A stretch of DNA of 64,000 nucleotides from Chryseobacterium sp. MYb7 (GCF_002979455.1 NZ_PCOU01000013.1:1-64000), one strand, 5' to 3'. Counted from the stretch's first letter, positions 31,249 to 40,318 are shown. The notes: generated by a model from the letters alone, not told the origin. A program made the numbers and translations.

Positions 31249-32358
31249 TTAATTAACGTAGTCTTTTGCAGGCTGTTTGTCTATAATTTTTCCTTTTTCA
31301 AGAATCAGTACAAATGGGTTGCTTCTCGCTATGGTTTTGATAGCCGTTGCATCCATCATTGCATTTTTAATCGTTTTAAAAGTATTTGGATACGTAGAAA
31401 TTCCATAGATAAGTGCTCCTTTCTGAGTATTTACTTTCGCTTCCACTTTCTGAAGAAGATCAGCGGGAACATCTTTTGGGTGATAAGAGAATACCAAAAC
31501 AGCTTTTGGAGCATTGATAATCTCATTCGTAATCTCCATTCCGGTTGTGTCCTCAATCTTAAATTTCACAATTTCAGATTTGTATCCTTCTTTAGTAAGC
31601 ACAGATTCATTTTTCCCCTCTTCAATTTTCCATGGAGAACCCTCTGCCCAGTATTCTGTTTTTTTGATATAATCATCTTGATTTACTTTTACAACAGCTC
31701 CTGTTTTCTGATTTTTCAGAGCATAGAAAGTCTTATATTCAGAAGGATTTTTCTCAATTTTTCCTTTTTCAGCTTTAATATCTGTTCCTATTTTATAATC
31801 ACGGAAATCAATGATGGGTTCATGCATAATTCCCTGTGCCATCACGTAGATCATTCCCAAAGAAAATACAGCTAAAAGAATGTATTTAAATGTGTTGGAA
31901 GACTCTTTCTGAGTAATTCCATACGCATCTTTTTTACGGAAATCTTTTCTGTATAAGACAAAAAGAATAATCAATCCTATCAGAAGCACAACATCTTTAA
32001 GGAAGCTTTGCCAAGGCGTAAATTTGATGGCATCTCCAAAACATCCACAATCTGTTACCACATTGAAATAAGCAGAGTAGAACGTAAGGAATCCAAAGAA
32101 AACACAAAGCGCAATTAATATGGATAAGGTAAATTTAAGCTTTAATTTAAGCAGCAGCATAAATCCTAAGAAAAGCTCCAGCACGACTACGATAATCGAA
32201 AACAGCAGAGCAAACTTTTCTAAAAATGGCATATTGAAAACCGGAGGAGCAAAATATTCTTCCATTTTGAAAGAAAAACCTACCAGATCCACGGCTTTCA
32301 CAAAGCCTGAAAGGATAAAAATAACAGCAATAATAAAGCGTAATAAACCTTTGAGCAT
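31249..32358 (-). CDS. BT_3928-like DoxX-family membrane protein with thioredoxin-like tail
   Basis: The 369-aa protein has four or five N-terminal membrane helices (about 4-140) of the DoxX/MauE type, including VVTDCGCFGDAIKFTPWQSF (CGCFG near residue 102, a conserved redox-looking Cys pair), and a C-terminal extracytoplasmic domain (about 180-369) with a thioredoxin-like ending. Proteins of this type are linked to electron or thiol transfer across the inner membrane. It starts 1 nt after the DUF1599 stop, so the two are coupled. Confidence 0.82.
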   Translation of the reverse strand: MLKGLLRFIIAVIFILSGFVKAVDLVGFSFKMEEYFAPPVFNMPFLEKFALLFSIIVVVLELFLGFMLLLKLKLKFTLSILIALCVFFGFLTFYSAYFNVVTDCGCFGDAIKFTPWQSFLKDVVLLIGLIILFVLYRKDFRKKDAYGITQKESSNTFKYILLAVFSLGMIYVMAQGIMHEPIIDFRDYKIGTDIKAEKGKIEKNPSEYKTFYALKNQKTGAVVKVNQDDYIKKTEYWAEGSPWKIEEGKNESVLTKEGYKSEIVKFKIEDTTGMEITNEIINAPKAVLVFSYHPKDVPADLLQKVEAKVNTQKGALIYGISTYPNTFKTIKNAMMDATAIKTIARSNPFVLILEKGKIIDKQPAKDYVN

Positions 32359-32359
32359 A

Positions 32360-32926
32360 TTAAATAGTTTTAGGTTGGAATTGATTTTCTTTTTCCGAGA
32401 ACTTGATCAGACAGAAGACCGCATAATTCAGCATATCGAAATAGTTGGCATCAAGCCCTTCCGAAACGATAGTTTGTCCCTGATTATCTTCAATCTGCTT
32501 AGTTCTTAATACTTTCTGATAAATAAGATCCGTAATCGAAGAGATTCTCATGTCTCTCCATGCCTCACCATAATCATGATTTTTTCTTTCCATCAAAGCC
32601 TTTGCTTCATTAGCATATTTGTCATACAGACCTAAAATTTCTTCTTTATTTTCGTTGAAATCATTGGAAAGCCCTTTCTCCAACTGAATAAGTCCAATGA
32701 TCGAGTAGTTCACAATGGCGATAAATTCATCTTCTTCACTTTCATCCACCATCTTTTTATCAGTCATCTGCAGCGTACGGATTCTGTTCACTTTAATATA
32801 AATCTGATCTGTAATGGAGCTTGGTCGTAAAACCCTCCATGCTGCACCATAATCCTGCAATTTTTTACCGAAAAGATCACGGCACTGACTGATAATTTTC
32901 TCGAACTGTACTGATGTTTTTAGCAT
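32360..32926 (-). CDS. DUF1599 protein
   Basis: The 188-aa protein holds two DUF1599 repeats: FGKKLQDYGAAWRVLRPSSITDQIYIK (first, about 19-46) and ERKNHDYGEAWRDMRISSITDLIY (second, about 113-136), both with the DYGxAWRxxRxSSITD core. The family is found almost only in Bacteroidetes, beside tpiA and folP. The core resembles nucleotide-binding folds but the reaction is unknown. It heads the operon that runs to tpiA; folP is divergent from it. Confidence 0.9.
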   Translation of the reverse strand: MLKTSVQFEKIISQCRDLFGKKLQDYGAAWRVLRPSSITDQIYIKVNRIRTLQMTDKKMVDESEEDEFIAIVNYSIIGLIQLEKGLSNDFNENKEEILGLYDKYANEAKALMERKNHDYGEAWRDMRISSITDLIYQKVLRTKQIEDNQGQTIVSEGLDANYFDMLNYAVFCLIKFSEKENQFQPKTI

Positions 32927-33004
32927 AAATTTTCTTAATCTTCCAAATATACGAATTCGGTTTTAGATTTTTGAATTTGTGAAGCTGAGTTTGTGTGTCT
33001 GAAG

Positions 33005-33070
33005 GTAGTGGAGTGTGAGAGTAAGAGGGTTTTAGGGTTAGAGAGTTAGTGAGTGGGAATTTTTCGGGTT
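33005..33070. repeat. G-rich GAGAGTTNGAG-type degenerate repeat
   Basis: The plus strand reads like repeated GTGAGAGT, GAGGGTTT and GAGAGTTAGTGAGTG words. A C-rich counterpart (CTCTCCAATCCTCCAACTTT and onward) occurs at 33228-33270, inside the annotated 5' part of folP, so the two can pair as inverted copies. This looks like one expansion-prone simple-repeat family. Confidence 0.5.
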
Positions 33071-33182
33071 TGTGAGGACGAGATTTGAAATTATTTGGGG
33101 TAGGAGTGTTTAAAAGTGCAGGAGTTTAATTCATAATTCATAATTTCCAGACTTTACTTCTCATTAAAAACACATAAATCAC

Positions 33183-33190
33183 TAATTTTG
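33183..33190 (+). promoter_or_regulatory. folP -7 promoter element
   Basis: TAATTTTG matches the Bacteroidetes TAnnTTTG box. It overlaps the in-frame TTG at 33188, which therefore is part of the promoter and not a usable start codon. Confidence 0.65.
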
Positions 33191-33226
33191 CACTATAGAA
33201 ATCAGTTATCAATCATCATCCAACTC

Positions 33227-34093
33227 ATGCTCTCCAATCCTCCAACTTTCCAACCCTCAGACTCTCCAACCTATTCAATCAATTGCAATGGTCGTTTAAT
33301 ACAACTAGACACTCCAAAGATCATGGGAATCCTCAATATGACGCCGGATTCTTTCTCTGACGGTGGGAAATTTAATAATGAAAAATCAGCATTGAAACAC
33401 GCTGAAAAACTATTGAAGGATGGGGCTGAAATATTGGATATTGGTCCCCAGTCTACACGTCCCAATGCCGAATTCTTAAGAGCTGATGAAGAAGTAAACA
33501 GAATCGGAAATCTCATTTCTCTGATCAAAAAAGAATTCCCGGAAGCGTTGGTTTCTCTTGATACTTTTTATGCAGAAACAGTGAAATTCGGATTTAGCGA
33601 AGGAATTGATCTGATCAATGATATCTCAGGAGGTCAATATGATCCTGAAATGTTTGCTGCTGCAGCTGAGACTAAGCTTCCTTACATCCTTATGCATGTA
33701 AATCCTTCCTACCAAACCATGCACGATAAAATAAAATTCGATGATATTACGCTGGAAGTGAATCAATATTTTGCTAAAAAAACAAAAGAACTTTTAGAAA
33801 AAGGGGTGAATGATATCATTCTTGATCCCGGATTTGGTTTCGGAAAAACTGTCGAAGATCAGATGAAAATGATCCATGAAGTTGAGTACCTCGGATTCGA
33901 AAAATTTCCCCTTTTGATAGGGATTTCCAGGAAGTCATTTATCTATAAACCACTTGGGAAATCACCCTTGGATATCAATGAAGAAACACAAAAACTTCAC
34001 ACGAAAGTACTGGAACAGGGAGCGAAGATTTTGAGGGTGCATGATGTGGCTTCAGCAAAGGAAACGTTGACTCATTTTTTACGAAAAAAATAA
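33227..34093 (+). CDS. folP: Dihydropteroate synthase
   Basis: From the ATG at 33227 the protein is 288 aa. Conserved DHPS blocks are clear: IMGILNMTPDSFSDGG, the pterin-site ILDIGPQSTRP, SLDTFYAETV, LINDISGG and ILDPGFGFGKT, with a final phosphate-binding RVHDV. It joins p-aminobenzoate and dihydropterin pyrophosphate in folate synthesis. An in-frame TTG 13 codons upstream is rejected because it lies in the promoter. Residues 1-17 (MLSNPPTFQPSDSPTYS) come from a simple-repeat tract and are unlike other DHPS N-termini; the conserved part starts at INCNG. Confidence 0.94.
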   Translation: MLSNPPTFQPSDSPTYSINCNGRLIQLDTPKIMGILNMTPDSFSDGGKFNNEKSALKHAEKLLKDGAEILDIGPQSTRPNAEFLRADEEVNRIGNLISLIKKEFPEALVSLDTFYAETVKFGFSEGIDLINDISGGQYDPEMFAAAAETKLPYILMHVNPSYQTMHDKIKFDDITLEVNQYFAKKTKELLEKGVNDIILDPGFGFGKTVEDQMKMIHEVEYLGFEKFPLLIGISRKSFIYKPLGKSPLDINEETQKLHTKVLEQGAKILRVHDVASAKETLTHFLRKK

Positions 34094-34109
34094 AAAGTGT
34101 AAAAAAAAC

Positions 34110-34139
34110 TTGTGAGTAATTAAAAAGTTTATACATTTG
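34110..34139 (+). promoter_or_regulatory. Promoter of the ilv operon
   Basis: TTG (34110-34112) and TACATTTG (34132-34139), spaced 19 nt, are a near-consensus Bacteroidetes promoter. The predicted start of transcription is around 34143-34146, so leader peptide 1 would start at or almost at the mRNA 5' end. Confidence 0.75.
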
Positions 34140-34143
34140 CAAT

Positions 34144-34227
34144 ATGAATTTTACGAATCAGAAAAATATTATTGTCATTTCTATTATCGCTGTTGTCATT
34201 AGCAACAGTAAAGAAACGGCATTTTAA
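34144..34227 (+). CDS. ilv leader peptide 1 (27 aa)
   Basis: A 27-codon frame with the core NIIVISIIAVVIS: six Ile and three Val in an 11-residue stretch. It ends TAA at 34225. Segment GAAACGG (34213-34219), inside the last codons, equals the 3' arm of terminator 1 and can pair with its 5' arm CCGTTTC (34257-34263). Stalling at Ile/Val codons frees this segment and prevents termination; translation to the stop masks it. Too short for a normal gene call, but the codon content and the paired structures make it convincing. Confidence 0.85.
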   Translation: MNFTNQKNIIVISIIAVVISNSKETAF

Positions 34228-34252
34228 ATAGATTTAAATTTAAATTATATAT

Positions 34253-34284
34253 AAAACCGTTTCAAATTATGAAACGGTTTTTTT
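34253..34284 (+). terminator. ilv attenuator 1 terminator
   Basis: AAACCGTTTCA (34254-34264)/TGAAACGGTTT (34270-34280), 11 bp, loop AATTA, then a T run to 34284. It lies between the two leader peptides. Confidence 0.88.
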
Positions 34285-34308
34285 GTTTTAATTTTATAGT
34301 ACAAGAAT

Positions 34309-34365
34309 ATGTATCAGTTAGTATCAGTAATTATTATCGTCATTATTATTCCCTTGCGTCTGTGA
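34309..34365 (+). CDS. ilv leader peptide 2 (18 aa)
   Basis: An 18-codon frame reading MYQLVSVIIIVIIIPLRL: six Ile, three Val and three Leu. It stops with TGA at 34363. The segment TGTGAGAAGG (34361-34370) overlaps the stop and can pair 9 of 10 with CCCTCTCACA (34398-34407), the 5' arm of terminator 2, forming an antiterminator. Unlike leader 1 it includes leucine codons. Confidence 0.87.
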   Translation: MYQLVSVIIIVIIIPLRL

Positions 34366-34395
34366 GAAGGAAAGTGTATGACTGTACATATATTG

Positions 34396-34427
34396 AGCCC
34401 TCTCACACTGTGAGAGGGCTTTTTTTA
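34396..34427 (+). terminator. ilv attenuator 2 terminator
   Basis: AGCCCTCTCA (34396-34405)/TGAGAGGGCT (34411-34420) with loop CACTG, followed by a T run to about 34427. It is GC-rich and lies 35 nt before ilvE. Confidence 0.9.
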
Positions 34428-34461
34428 TTCCCAATTTTAATTTTTTTTAAACCAATATAAA

Positions 34462-35334
34462 ATGTATTACAACGACGAGACGACGATCTACTTTGACGGA
34501 AAATTTATGAAAGCGAAAGATGCAGGAACAGATCTGTATGGACAATCACTTCATTATGGCTATTCTGTTTTTGAAGGAATTAAATCCTACAGCACAGATC
34601 AGGGAACCAAAATCTTCAAAGCAAAGGAACATTATGAAAGATTGAAAAGATCAGCAGAACTGATGCATATTCCTTTCGATTATTCTGTTGAACAGCTTAC
34701 AGATCTTACTTATGAACTTCTGGAACGCAACGGTTTTACAGATGCTTATATCCGTCCGTTGGTCACGTGTTCGCCTAATATGTCACTTTCAAAAGGACAA
34801 AAATCTTATCTGTCACTTCTTGCCTGGGAATGGAATAACGGGTATCTGGCAGACAAAATGAAAATTATGACTTCCCCTTTTCAACGTCCTAATCCTAAAG
34901 CATTCAAGGTGGAAGCTAAAGTAGGAGGGCATTATGTAAACTCAATACTGGCGTGTCAGGATGCTAAAGACAAAGGGTATGATGAAGCGCTGGTTCTGGA
35001 TGAAAACGGAAACGTTGCTGAAAGTTCAGGTGCCAATGTTTTCTATGAAAAAGATGGGGTTTTATATACTCCGGGCAAAGGAAGTATCCTTCCGGGAATT
35101 ACAAGACAAACCGTTTTTGAGATCTGCGAAAAGCTTGATATCCCGGTAAAAGAAACCTTTTTCAAGCCTGAAGAAATGAGAGGGGCAGATGCAGGCTTTT
35201 TCTGTGGTACAGCAGCTGAAATTGTTGCACTGAATTCACTTGATGATGTTCCTTTTGCCAAAGACTGGGAAGGTACAGCAAGTGAAAGAATACAACAGGC
35301 GTATTTGAAATTAGTAAGAGTTCTGTCATTGTAA
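34462..35334 (+). CDS. ilvE: Branched-chain amino acid aminotransferase
   Basis: The 290-aa class IV aminotransferase shows the PLP lysine K153 in EAKVGGHYVNS, the SLHYGYSVFEGIKSY substrate loop, and GSILPGITR with the phosphate site. It makes the last step to leucine, isoleucine and valine in the cytosol. It is the first structural gene after the double attenuator. A 179-nt gap separates it from ilvD, with a 25-codon frame (35420-35497) of doubtful reality in it. Confidence 0.96.
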   Translation: MYYNDETTIYFDGKFMKAKDAGTDLYGQSLHYGYSVFEGIKSYSTDQGTKIFKAKEHYERLKRSAELMHIPFDYSVEQLTDLTYELLERNGFTDAYIRPLVTCSPNMSLSKGQKSYLSLLAWEWNNGYLADKMKIMTSPFQRPNPKAFKVEAKVGGHYVNSILACQDAKDKGYDEALVLDENGNVAESSGANVFYEKDGVLYTPGKGSILPGITRQTVFEICEKLDIPVKETFFKPEEMRGADAGFFCGTAAEIVALNSLDDVPFAKDWEGTASERIQQAYLKLVRVLSL

Positions 35335-35513
35335 ATTTTTAATATTTAAATGGTTGACTATCAGTTAAATGATTCTATTTTCTTAATCGTTGAATATTGT
35401 AGATTTAGGAAAATCGAAAATGAAAAGAATATTACAAAATGTAGTTTTGGGTCAAAATTTAGTAAAGAACTCCATTTTAAGAAGAGGAAAAGAATAGAAA
35501 ATGCAGGAAAAAT
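35335..35513 (+). other. ilvE-ilvD spacer with a doubtful 25-codon frame
   Basis: Unusually long for this tight operon. An ATG at 35420 opens 25 codons (MKRILQNVVLGQNLVKNSIL then RRGKE) ending at 35497. Codon content is not amino-acid biased, so it is not an obvious leader. I report it as seen, without claiming a gene. No hairpin was found. Confidence 0.25.
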
Positions 35514-37196
35514 ATGTTAAATAAATATTCAAAAACATTCACGCAGAACAGTGAGCAACCCGCAGCCAAGGCAATGTTGTACGGGATAGGATTTACAGAA
35601 GAAGATATGCACAAGGCTCAGGTCGGAATTGCCAGTATGGGTTATGACGGAAATACCTGTAATATGCATTTGAATGATCTGGCTCAGGTAGTAAAAAAGG
35701 GAACATGGAATCATGGATTAGCCGGATTGATTTTTAACACTATCGGAGTAAGTGACGGAATGAGCAACGGAACAGATGGAATGCGCTATTCCTTGGTAAG
35801 CCGTGATGTAATTGCAGACAGTATCGAAGCCATCTGCGGAGCGCAATACTACGATGGATTGATCGCATTGCCAGGATGTGACAAAAATATGCCGGGAACT
35901 ATTATTGCGATGGGAAGACTGGACAGACCATCCATCATGGTGTATGGAGGGACAATTGCTCCAGGCTGCTACAAAGGAGAACAGCTTAATATCGTTTCTG
36001 CCTTCGAAGCGTTGGGTAAAAAAATTGCAGGCGAAATCACTGAAGAAGACTTTGATGGAGTTGTAAAGAATTCATGCCCGGGAGCAGGCGCATGCGGTGG
36101 AATGTATACTGCCAATACAATGGCTTCTGCTATCGAAGCACTAGGAATGAGTCTTCCATATTCTTCTTCCAATCCGGCTTTAAGCAAAGAAAAGCAGGAA
36201 GAATGTCTTGAGGCAGGAAAATACCTGAAAATATTATTGGAAAAAGATATTAAGCCTTCGGATATCATGACCCGCAAAGCTTTTGAAAATGCTCTTCGAA
36301 TGATTGTTATTCTTGGAGGAAGTACCAATGCAGTTTTGCATTTTATAGCCATGGCAAAAAGTGTCGGAGTACCGCTTACTCAGGATGATTTCCAGAAGAT
36401 GAGTGATAAAACTCCGGTGCTGGCAGACCTGAAACCAAGCGGAAAATATCTGATGCAGGATCTGTATGAACATGGAGGAATACCATCTGTAATGAAATAC
36501 CTTTTAAACCAGGGATTATTACATGGTGATTGCTTAACAGTAACCGGAAAGACATTAGCTGAGAATTTAGAAAATGTTCCTGATCTGGATTTTAATACTC
36601 AAAAAATTATAAAACCATTGTCAGAACCTGTAAAAGCTACCGGACACCTGAGAATATTATACGGAAATCTTGCTGAAAAAGGAAGTGTAGCCAAGATCAC
36701 AGGGAAGGAAGGAGAACGTTTTGTAGGAAAAGCCCGGGTATTTGATGGCGAAAAAAATCTGATCAGAGGAATTCAGGATGGAACTGTTCAGCATGGTGAT
36801 GTCATTGTCATCCGTCACGAAGGCCCGAAAGGAGCTCCCGGAATGCCGGAAATGCTGAAACCTACCAGTGCATTGATAGGAGCAGGTTTGGGAAGCAGTG
36901 TTGCTTTAATTACAGATGGAAGATTTAGCGGAGGAACCCATGGTTTTGTAGTAGGACATATCACTCCGGAAGCGCACGAAGGAGGTCTGATAGCTTTTGT
37001 AAACGATAATGACCTGATTGAAATTGATGCCGTAAATAACACCATACAGCTCAAAGTCTCAGAAGAAGAAATAGAAAGAAGAAAGAAAGGATGGCAAAAA
37101 CCACCTCTTAAAGTACAGAAAGGATTGCTTTATAAATATGCATTAACAGTATCATCAGCGGCAGAAGGCTGTGTAACAGACGAAATCACTCAATAA
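35514..37196 (+). CDS. ilvD: Dihydroxy-acid dehydratase
   Basis: The 560-aa protein has the IlvD/Edd signatures: [10 protein letters not shown] and [16 protein letters not shown] with the iron-sulfur cysteines, and [10 protein letters not shown] near the end. It dehydrates dihydroxyisovalerate and dihydroxymethylvalerate to the keto acids. The start ATG at 35514 overlaps a short out-of-frame reading. ilvB follows after 5 nt. Length is normal for the family. Confidence 0.97.
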   Translation: MLNKYSKTFTQNSEQPAAKAMLYGIGFTEEDMHKAQVGIASMGYDGNTCNMHLNDLAQVVKKGTWNHGLAGLIFNTIGVSDGMSNGTDGMRYSLVSRDVIADSIEAICGAQYYDGLIALPGCDKNMPGTIIAMGRLDRPSIMVYGGTIAPGCYKGEQLNIVSAFEALGKKIAGEITEEDFDGVVKNSCPGAGACGGMYTANTMASAIEALGMSLPYSSSNPALSKEKQEECLEAGKYLKILLEKDIKPSDIMTRKAFENALRMIVILGGSTNAVLHFIAMAKSVGVPLTQDDFQKMSDKTPVLADLKPSGKYLMQDLYEHGGIPSVMKYLLNQGLLHGDCLTVTGKTLAENLENVPDLDFNTQKIIKPLSEPVKATGHLRILYGNLAEKGSVAKITGKEGERFVGKARVFDGEKNLIRGIQDGTVQHGDVIVIRHEGPKGAPGMPEMLKPTSALIGAGLGSSVALITDGRFSGGTHGFVVGHITPEAHEGGLIAFVNDNDLIEIDAVNNTIQLKVSEEEIERRKKGWQKPPLKVQKGLLYKYALTVSSAAEGCVTDEITQ

Positions 37197-37201
37197 AAAA
37201 T

Positions 37202-38926
37202 ATGGAAAACCTGAATATATCAACAGAAATACAACTGAGCGGAAGCCGGATCATTCTTGAAGCCTTTCTTCAGGAAGGGGTGAAAACCGTTTTCGGATAT
37301 CCGGGAGGTGCTATTATCCCTATTTATGATGCCCTTTACGACTATAAGGAGAACCTGAAACATATATTGGTACGCCACGAGCAGGCGGCAGTACATGCAG
37401 CACAGGGCTTAGCAAGAGTCTCAGGAGAAGTCGGGGTTGTATTGGCAACCAGTGGTCCCGGAGCTACCAATCTTGTAACCGGTTTGGCAGATGCGCTATT
37501 GGATAATACTCCTTTGGTATGTATTACAGGGCAGGTTTTTGAACACCTTCTGGGAACAGATGCCTTTCAGGAAATAGATGTAATGAATGTCACAAGTCCT
37601 GTTACCAAATGGAATTATCAGGTGACCGATGCCAATGAACTTCCCGAAGTATTAGCGAAAGCATTTTACATTGCAAAATCCGGCCGCCCTGGCCCTGTAT
37701 TGATTGATGTGACCAAAAATGCCCAGCTGCAGTCTGTTGCTTATAAAGGATATTCACCATGTAATTCATTGAGGAGCTATAAACCGGATCCAGATCCATG
37801 TCTGGAAAATATTGAAAAAGCTGCAGAGCTGATCAATAATGCAGAAAGACCATTCATCATTGCAGGGCAGGGGATTATGCTGGGGAAAGCCGAAAAAGAA
37901 TTTTTACAGCTTGCAGAAAAATCAGGAATTCCGGTAGCTTGGACGGTTTTAGGAATGAGTGCTATTCCCACAAACCATCCTCAAGCTGTAGGAATGGTAG
38001 GAATGCACGGAAATTATGGCCCGAATATATTAACCAACGAATGCGATGTTTTAGTAGCTGTCGGGATGAGGTTCGATGACCGTGTGACCGGAAGACTGGA
38101 TCAATATGCAAAACAGGCCAGAATTATTCACCTGGATATTGATAACGCTGAGATCAATAAAAATGTAAAAGTAGACGTTCCGGTTCTTGGGAACTGCAAA
38201 CATACTCTTCCTCTTCTTACGGAAAGGATTGCAAAAAGAGAACATCATGACTGGCATGAAAGATTCAAAAAATGTCATGAAGTTGAAACTATCAAGCTGA
38301 TCAATACAGAGCTTTATCCTGAAGAAGGTGAGATTACCATGGGAGAAGTTATCCGTTACCTGAATGAAATGACAAAAGGTGAGGCGGTAATTGTAACAGA
38401 TGTGGGACAACACCAGATGGCAACATGCCGTTACTCTCATTTCAAACATTCCCGAACCAATGTCACAAGTGGAGGTTTAGGTACAATGGGATTCTGTCTT
38501 CCCGCAGCAATAGGTGCATATTATGCAGAAACCAATTACCCTGTTATTGCGGTGATGGGGGATGGCGGTGCTCAGATGAATATTCAGGAACTGGGAACCA
38601 TTATGCAGTACCATCCGGAAGTGAAGATTTTAATTCTGAATAATTGCTATCTGGGAATGGTAAGGCAATGGCAGGAGCTGTTTCACGAAGAAAGATATTC
38701 CTCAGTAGATATCCAGAGTCCGGATTTTGTTCAGGTGGCAAAGGGATACAATATTTCAGGAAAGAAAGTCTCCGAGAGAGAAGACCTGAAATGGGCTCTT
38801 CGTGAAATGCTGGATCACAAAGGATCTTTTCTCCTTGAAGTAATGACTGGAAAAGAGCACAATGTATTTCCGATGATCCCTCAGGGAAAAAGTGTTTCGG
38901 AGATTGTATTAAATAATAAAGCTTAA
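37202..38926 (+). CDS. ilvB: Acetolactate synthase large subunit
   Basis: The 574-aa ThDP enzyme shows GVKTVFGYPGGAIIPIYDAL with the cofactor-activating glutamate in LVRHEQAAVHAAQG, FAD-type central domain blocks and the ThDP-binding GDGGAQMNIQEL...NN motif. It condenses pyruvate to acetolactate, or with 2-ketobutyrate to acetohydroxybutyrate. It works with the regulatory IlvN encoded 11 nt downstream. Co-transcription with ilvD and ilvN is evident from the spacing. Confidence 0.97.
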   Translation: MENLNISTEIQLSGSRIILEAFLQEGVKTVFGYPGGAIIPIYDALYDYKENLKHILVRHEQAAVHAAQGLARVSGEVGVVLATSGPGATNLVTGLADALLDNTPLVCITGQVFEHLLGTDAFQEIDVMNVTSPVTKWNYQVTDANELPEVLAKAFYIAKSGRPGPVLIDVTKNAQLQSVAYKGYSPCNSLRSYKPDPDPCLENIEKAAELINNAERPFIIAGQGIMLGKAEKEFLQLAEKSGIPVAWTVLGMSAIPTNHPQAVGMVGMHGNYGPNILTNECDVLVAVGMRFDDRVTGRLDQYAKQARIIHLDIDNAEINKNVKVDVPVLGNCKHTLPLLTERIAKREHHDWHERFKKCHEVETIKLINTELYPEEGEITMGEVIRYLNEMTKGEAVIVTDVGQHQMATCRYSHFKHSRTNVTSGGLGTMGFCLPAAIGAYYAETNYPVIAVMGDGGAQMNIQELGTIMQYHPEVKILILNNCYLGMVRQWQELFHEERYSSVDIQSPDFVQVAKGYNISGKKVSEREDLKWALREMLDHKGSFLLEVMTGKEHNVFPMIPQGKSVSEIVLNNKA

Positions 38927-38937
38927 AAATAAAAAAG

Positions 38938-39219
38938 ATGAAAACAGATCATAAAGAATACACCATAACGGCGTATACAGAAGATTATTTAGGATTGATC
39001 AGCCGCATCAATGCTATATTTTCAAGAAGAAGAATTTCTATGGTAACCTTCAATGTAGGGCCTTCAGAAATAGAAAAAGTAAAAAAGTTTGTTATCGTAA
39101 TCAGAGAAACAGAAGATTCTGTTCAAAAGATCAGCAGACAAATGGAAAAGCAGGTAGACGTTCTGGAAGTACATTATCACAGAACTCCATACCTGACGGC
39201 AGTAGAATATGCTAGCTAA
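38938..39219 (+). CDS. ilvN: Acetolactate synthase small subunit (ACT domain)
   Basis: The 93-aa protein is a single ACT domain: ITAYTEDYLGLISRINAIFSRR, then SMVTFNVGPSE and the C-terminal DVLEVHYHRTPYL strand. It is shorter than typical 160-aa small subunits and lacks the C-terminal activation domain, so it resembles the short E. coli IlvM/IlvN form. It would confer valine feedback on IlvB. It is positioned tightly between ilvB and ilvC. Confidence 0.92.
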   Translation: MKTDHKEYTITAYTEDYLGLISRINAIFSRRRISMVTFNVGPSEIEKVKKFVIVIRETEDSVQKISRQMEKQVDVLEVHYHRTPYLTAVEYAS

Positions 39220-39271
39220 GCACAAAAATTAAACATCATAATCAAATCAATAATAAATAAAATCAAAAAAA

Positions 39272-40318
39272 ATGGCAAAATTGAATTTTGGAGGAGTAGA
39301 AGAGAACGTAGTAACTAGAGAAGAATTTCCGTTGGAAAAAGCTCAGGAAGCATTAAAAAATGAAGTCGTAGCTGTAATTGGATATGGGGTACAGGGACCG
39401 GGACAGGCTTTAAACCAGAAAGATAACGGAATCAATGTTATTGTAGGGCAGAGAAAAAACTCCAAATCATGGGATAAAGCAGTAGCAGACGGATTTGTAC
39501 CGGGAGAAACCTTATTCGAAATCGAAGAAGCATTAGAAAAAGGAACCATTATCTGCTATCTTTTGAGTGATGCCGCACAGATAGAATACTGGCCAAAAGT
39601 AAAACAGCATCTTACTCCAGGAAAAGCATTGTACTTTTCTCATGGTTTTGGAATCACATTCAGCGAACGTACAGGAATTGTCCCTCCAGCTGATGTAGAC
39701 GTATTTTTGGTTGCCCCAAAAGGTTCAGGAACATCATTGAGAAGAATGTTTTTGCAGGACAGAGGTTTGAACAGCAGTTTTGCCGTTTATCAGGATGCAA
39801 CAGGAAAAGCCAGAGAAAGGGTAACTGCATTAGGAATCGCGATCGGAAGTGGATATCTTTTTGAAACCGATTTTAAAAAAGAAGTATACAGCGATCTTGC
39901 TGGCGAGCGTGGAACATTGATGGGAGCTGTACAAGGAATATTTGCTGCTCAGTATGATGTATTGAGGAAAAATGGCCACAGCCCTTCCGAAGCTTTTAAC
40001 GAAACCGTAGAAGAGCTGACCCAGTCATTAATGCCTTTAGTAGCAGAAAACGGAATGGACTGGATGTATGCCAACTGTAGCACCACTGCTCAAAGAGGAG
40101 CTTTAGACTGGTGGAAGCGTTTCAGAGATGCTACTTCGCCTTTGTTTGAAGAATTGTATGACAATGTAGCGAAAGGAAATGAAGCACAACGTTCGATCGA
40201 CAGCAACAGCAAACCGGATTATCGTGAAAAATTGGAAGCCGAACTTACTGAGCTGAGAGAAAGCGAAATGTGGAAAGCTGGTAAGACGGTGCGAAGCCTG
40301 AGACCAGAAAACAATTAA
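39272..40318 (+). CDS. ilvC: Ketol-acid reductoisomerase
   Basis: The 348-aa class I enzyme has the NADP-binding VAVIGYGVQGPGQALN near 33-48, KGSGTSLRR and the Mg-site acidic DLAGERGTLMGAVQG block followed by EEL. It isomerises and reduces acetolactate to dihydroxyisovalerate. The fold has the short C-terminal knot of the class I type. The stop overlaps the ilvA start by 1 nt (TAATG), so the two are translationally coupled. Confidence 0.96.
   Translation: MAKLNFGGVEENVVTREEFPLEKAQEALKNEVVAVIGYGVQGPGQALNQKDNGINVIVGQRKNSKSWDKAVADGFVPGETLFEIEEALEKGTIICYLLSDAAQIEYWPKVKQHLTPGKALYFSHGFGITFSERTGIVPPADVDVFLVAPKGSGTSLRRMFLQDRGLNSSFAVYQDATGKARERVTALGIAIGSGYLFETDFKKEVYSDLAGERGTLMGAVQGIFAAQYDVLRKNGHSPSEAFNETVEELTQSLMPLVAENGMDWMYANCSTTAQRGALDWWKRFRDATSPLFEELYDNVAKGNEAQRSIDSNSKPDYREKLEAELTELRESEMWKAGKTVRSLRPENN

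Larger units (their letters stand above)
34094..34461 (+). promoter_or_regulatory. Leader region of the ilv operon with two tandem attenuators
   Basis: The 368-nt region holds one promoter (34110-34139), leader peptide 1 (34144-34227), terminator 1 (34253-34284), leader peptide 2 (34309-34365) and terminator 2 (34396-34427), then ilvE. Each terminator's 5' arm can instead pair with a segment overlapping the end of the preceding leader peptide, giving an antiterminator. This is transcription attenuation twice in series, sensing Ile, Val and Leu charging. Confidence 0.9.

Noticed and set aside
33188-33226. TTG start adding 13 residues to folP
   Set aside because: The TTG is part of a TAnnTTTG promoter element, and ATG at 33227 is available.
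34269-34460. 63-aa open frame over the ilv leader
   Set aside because: It overlaps both terminator 1 and leader 2 in another frame and has no family match; the leader peptides explain the region better.
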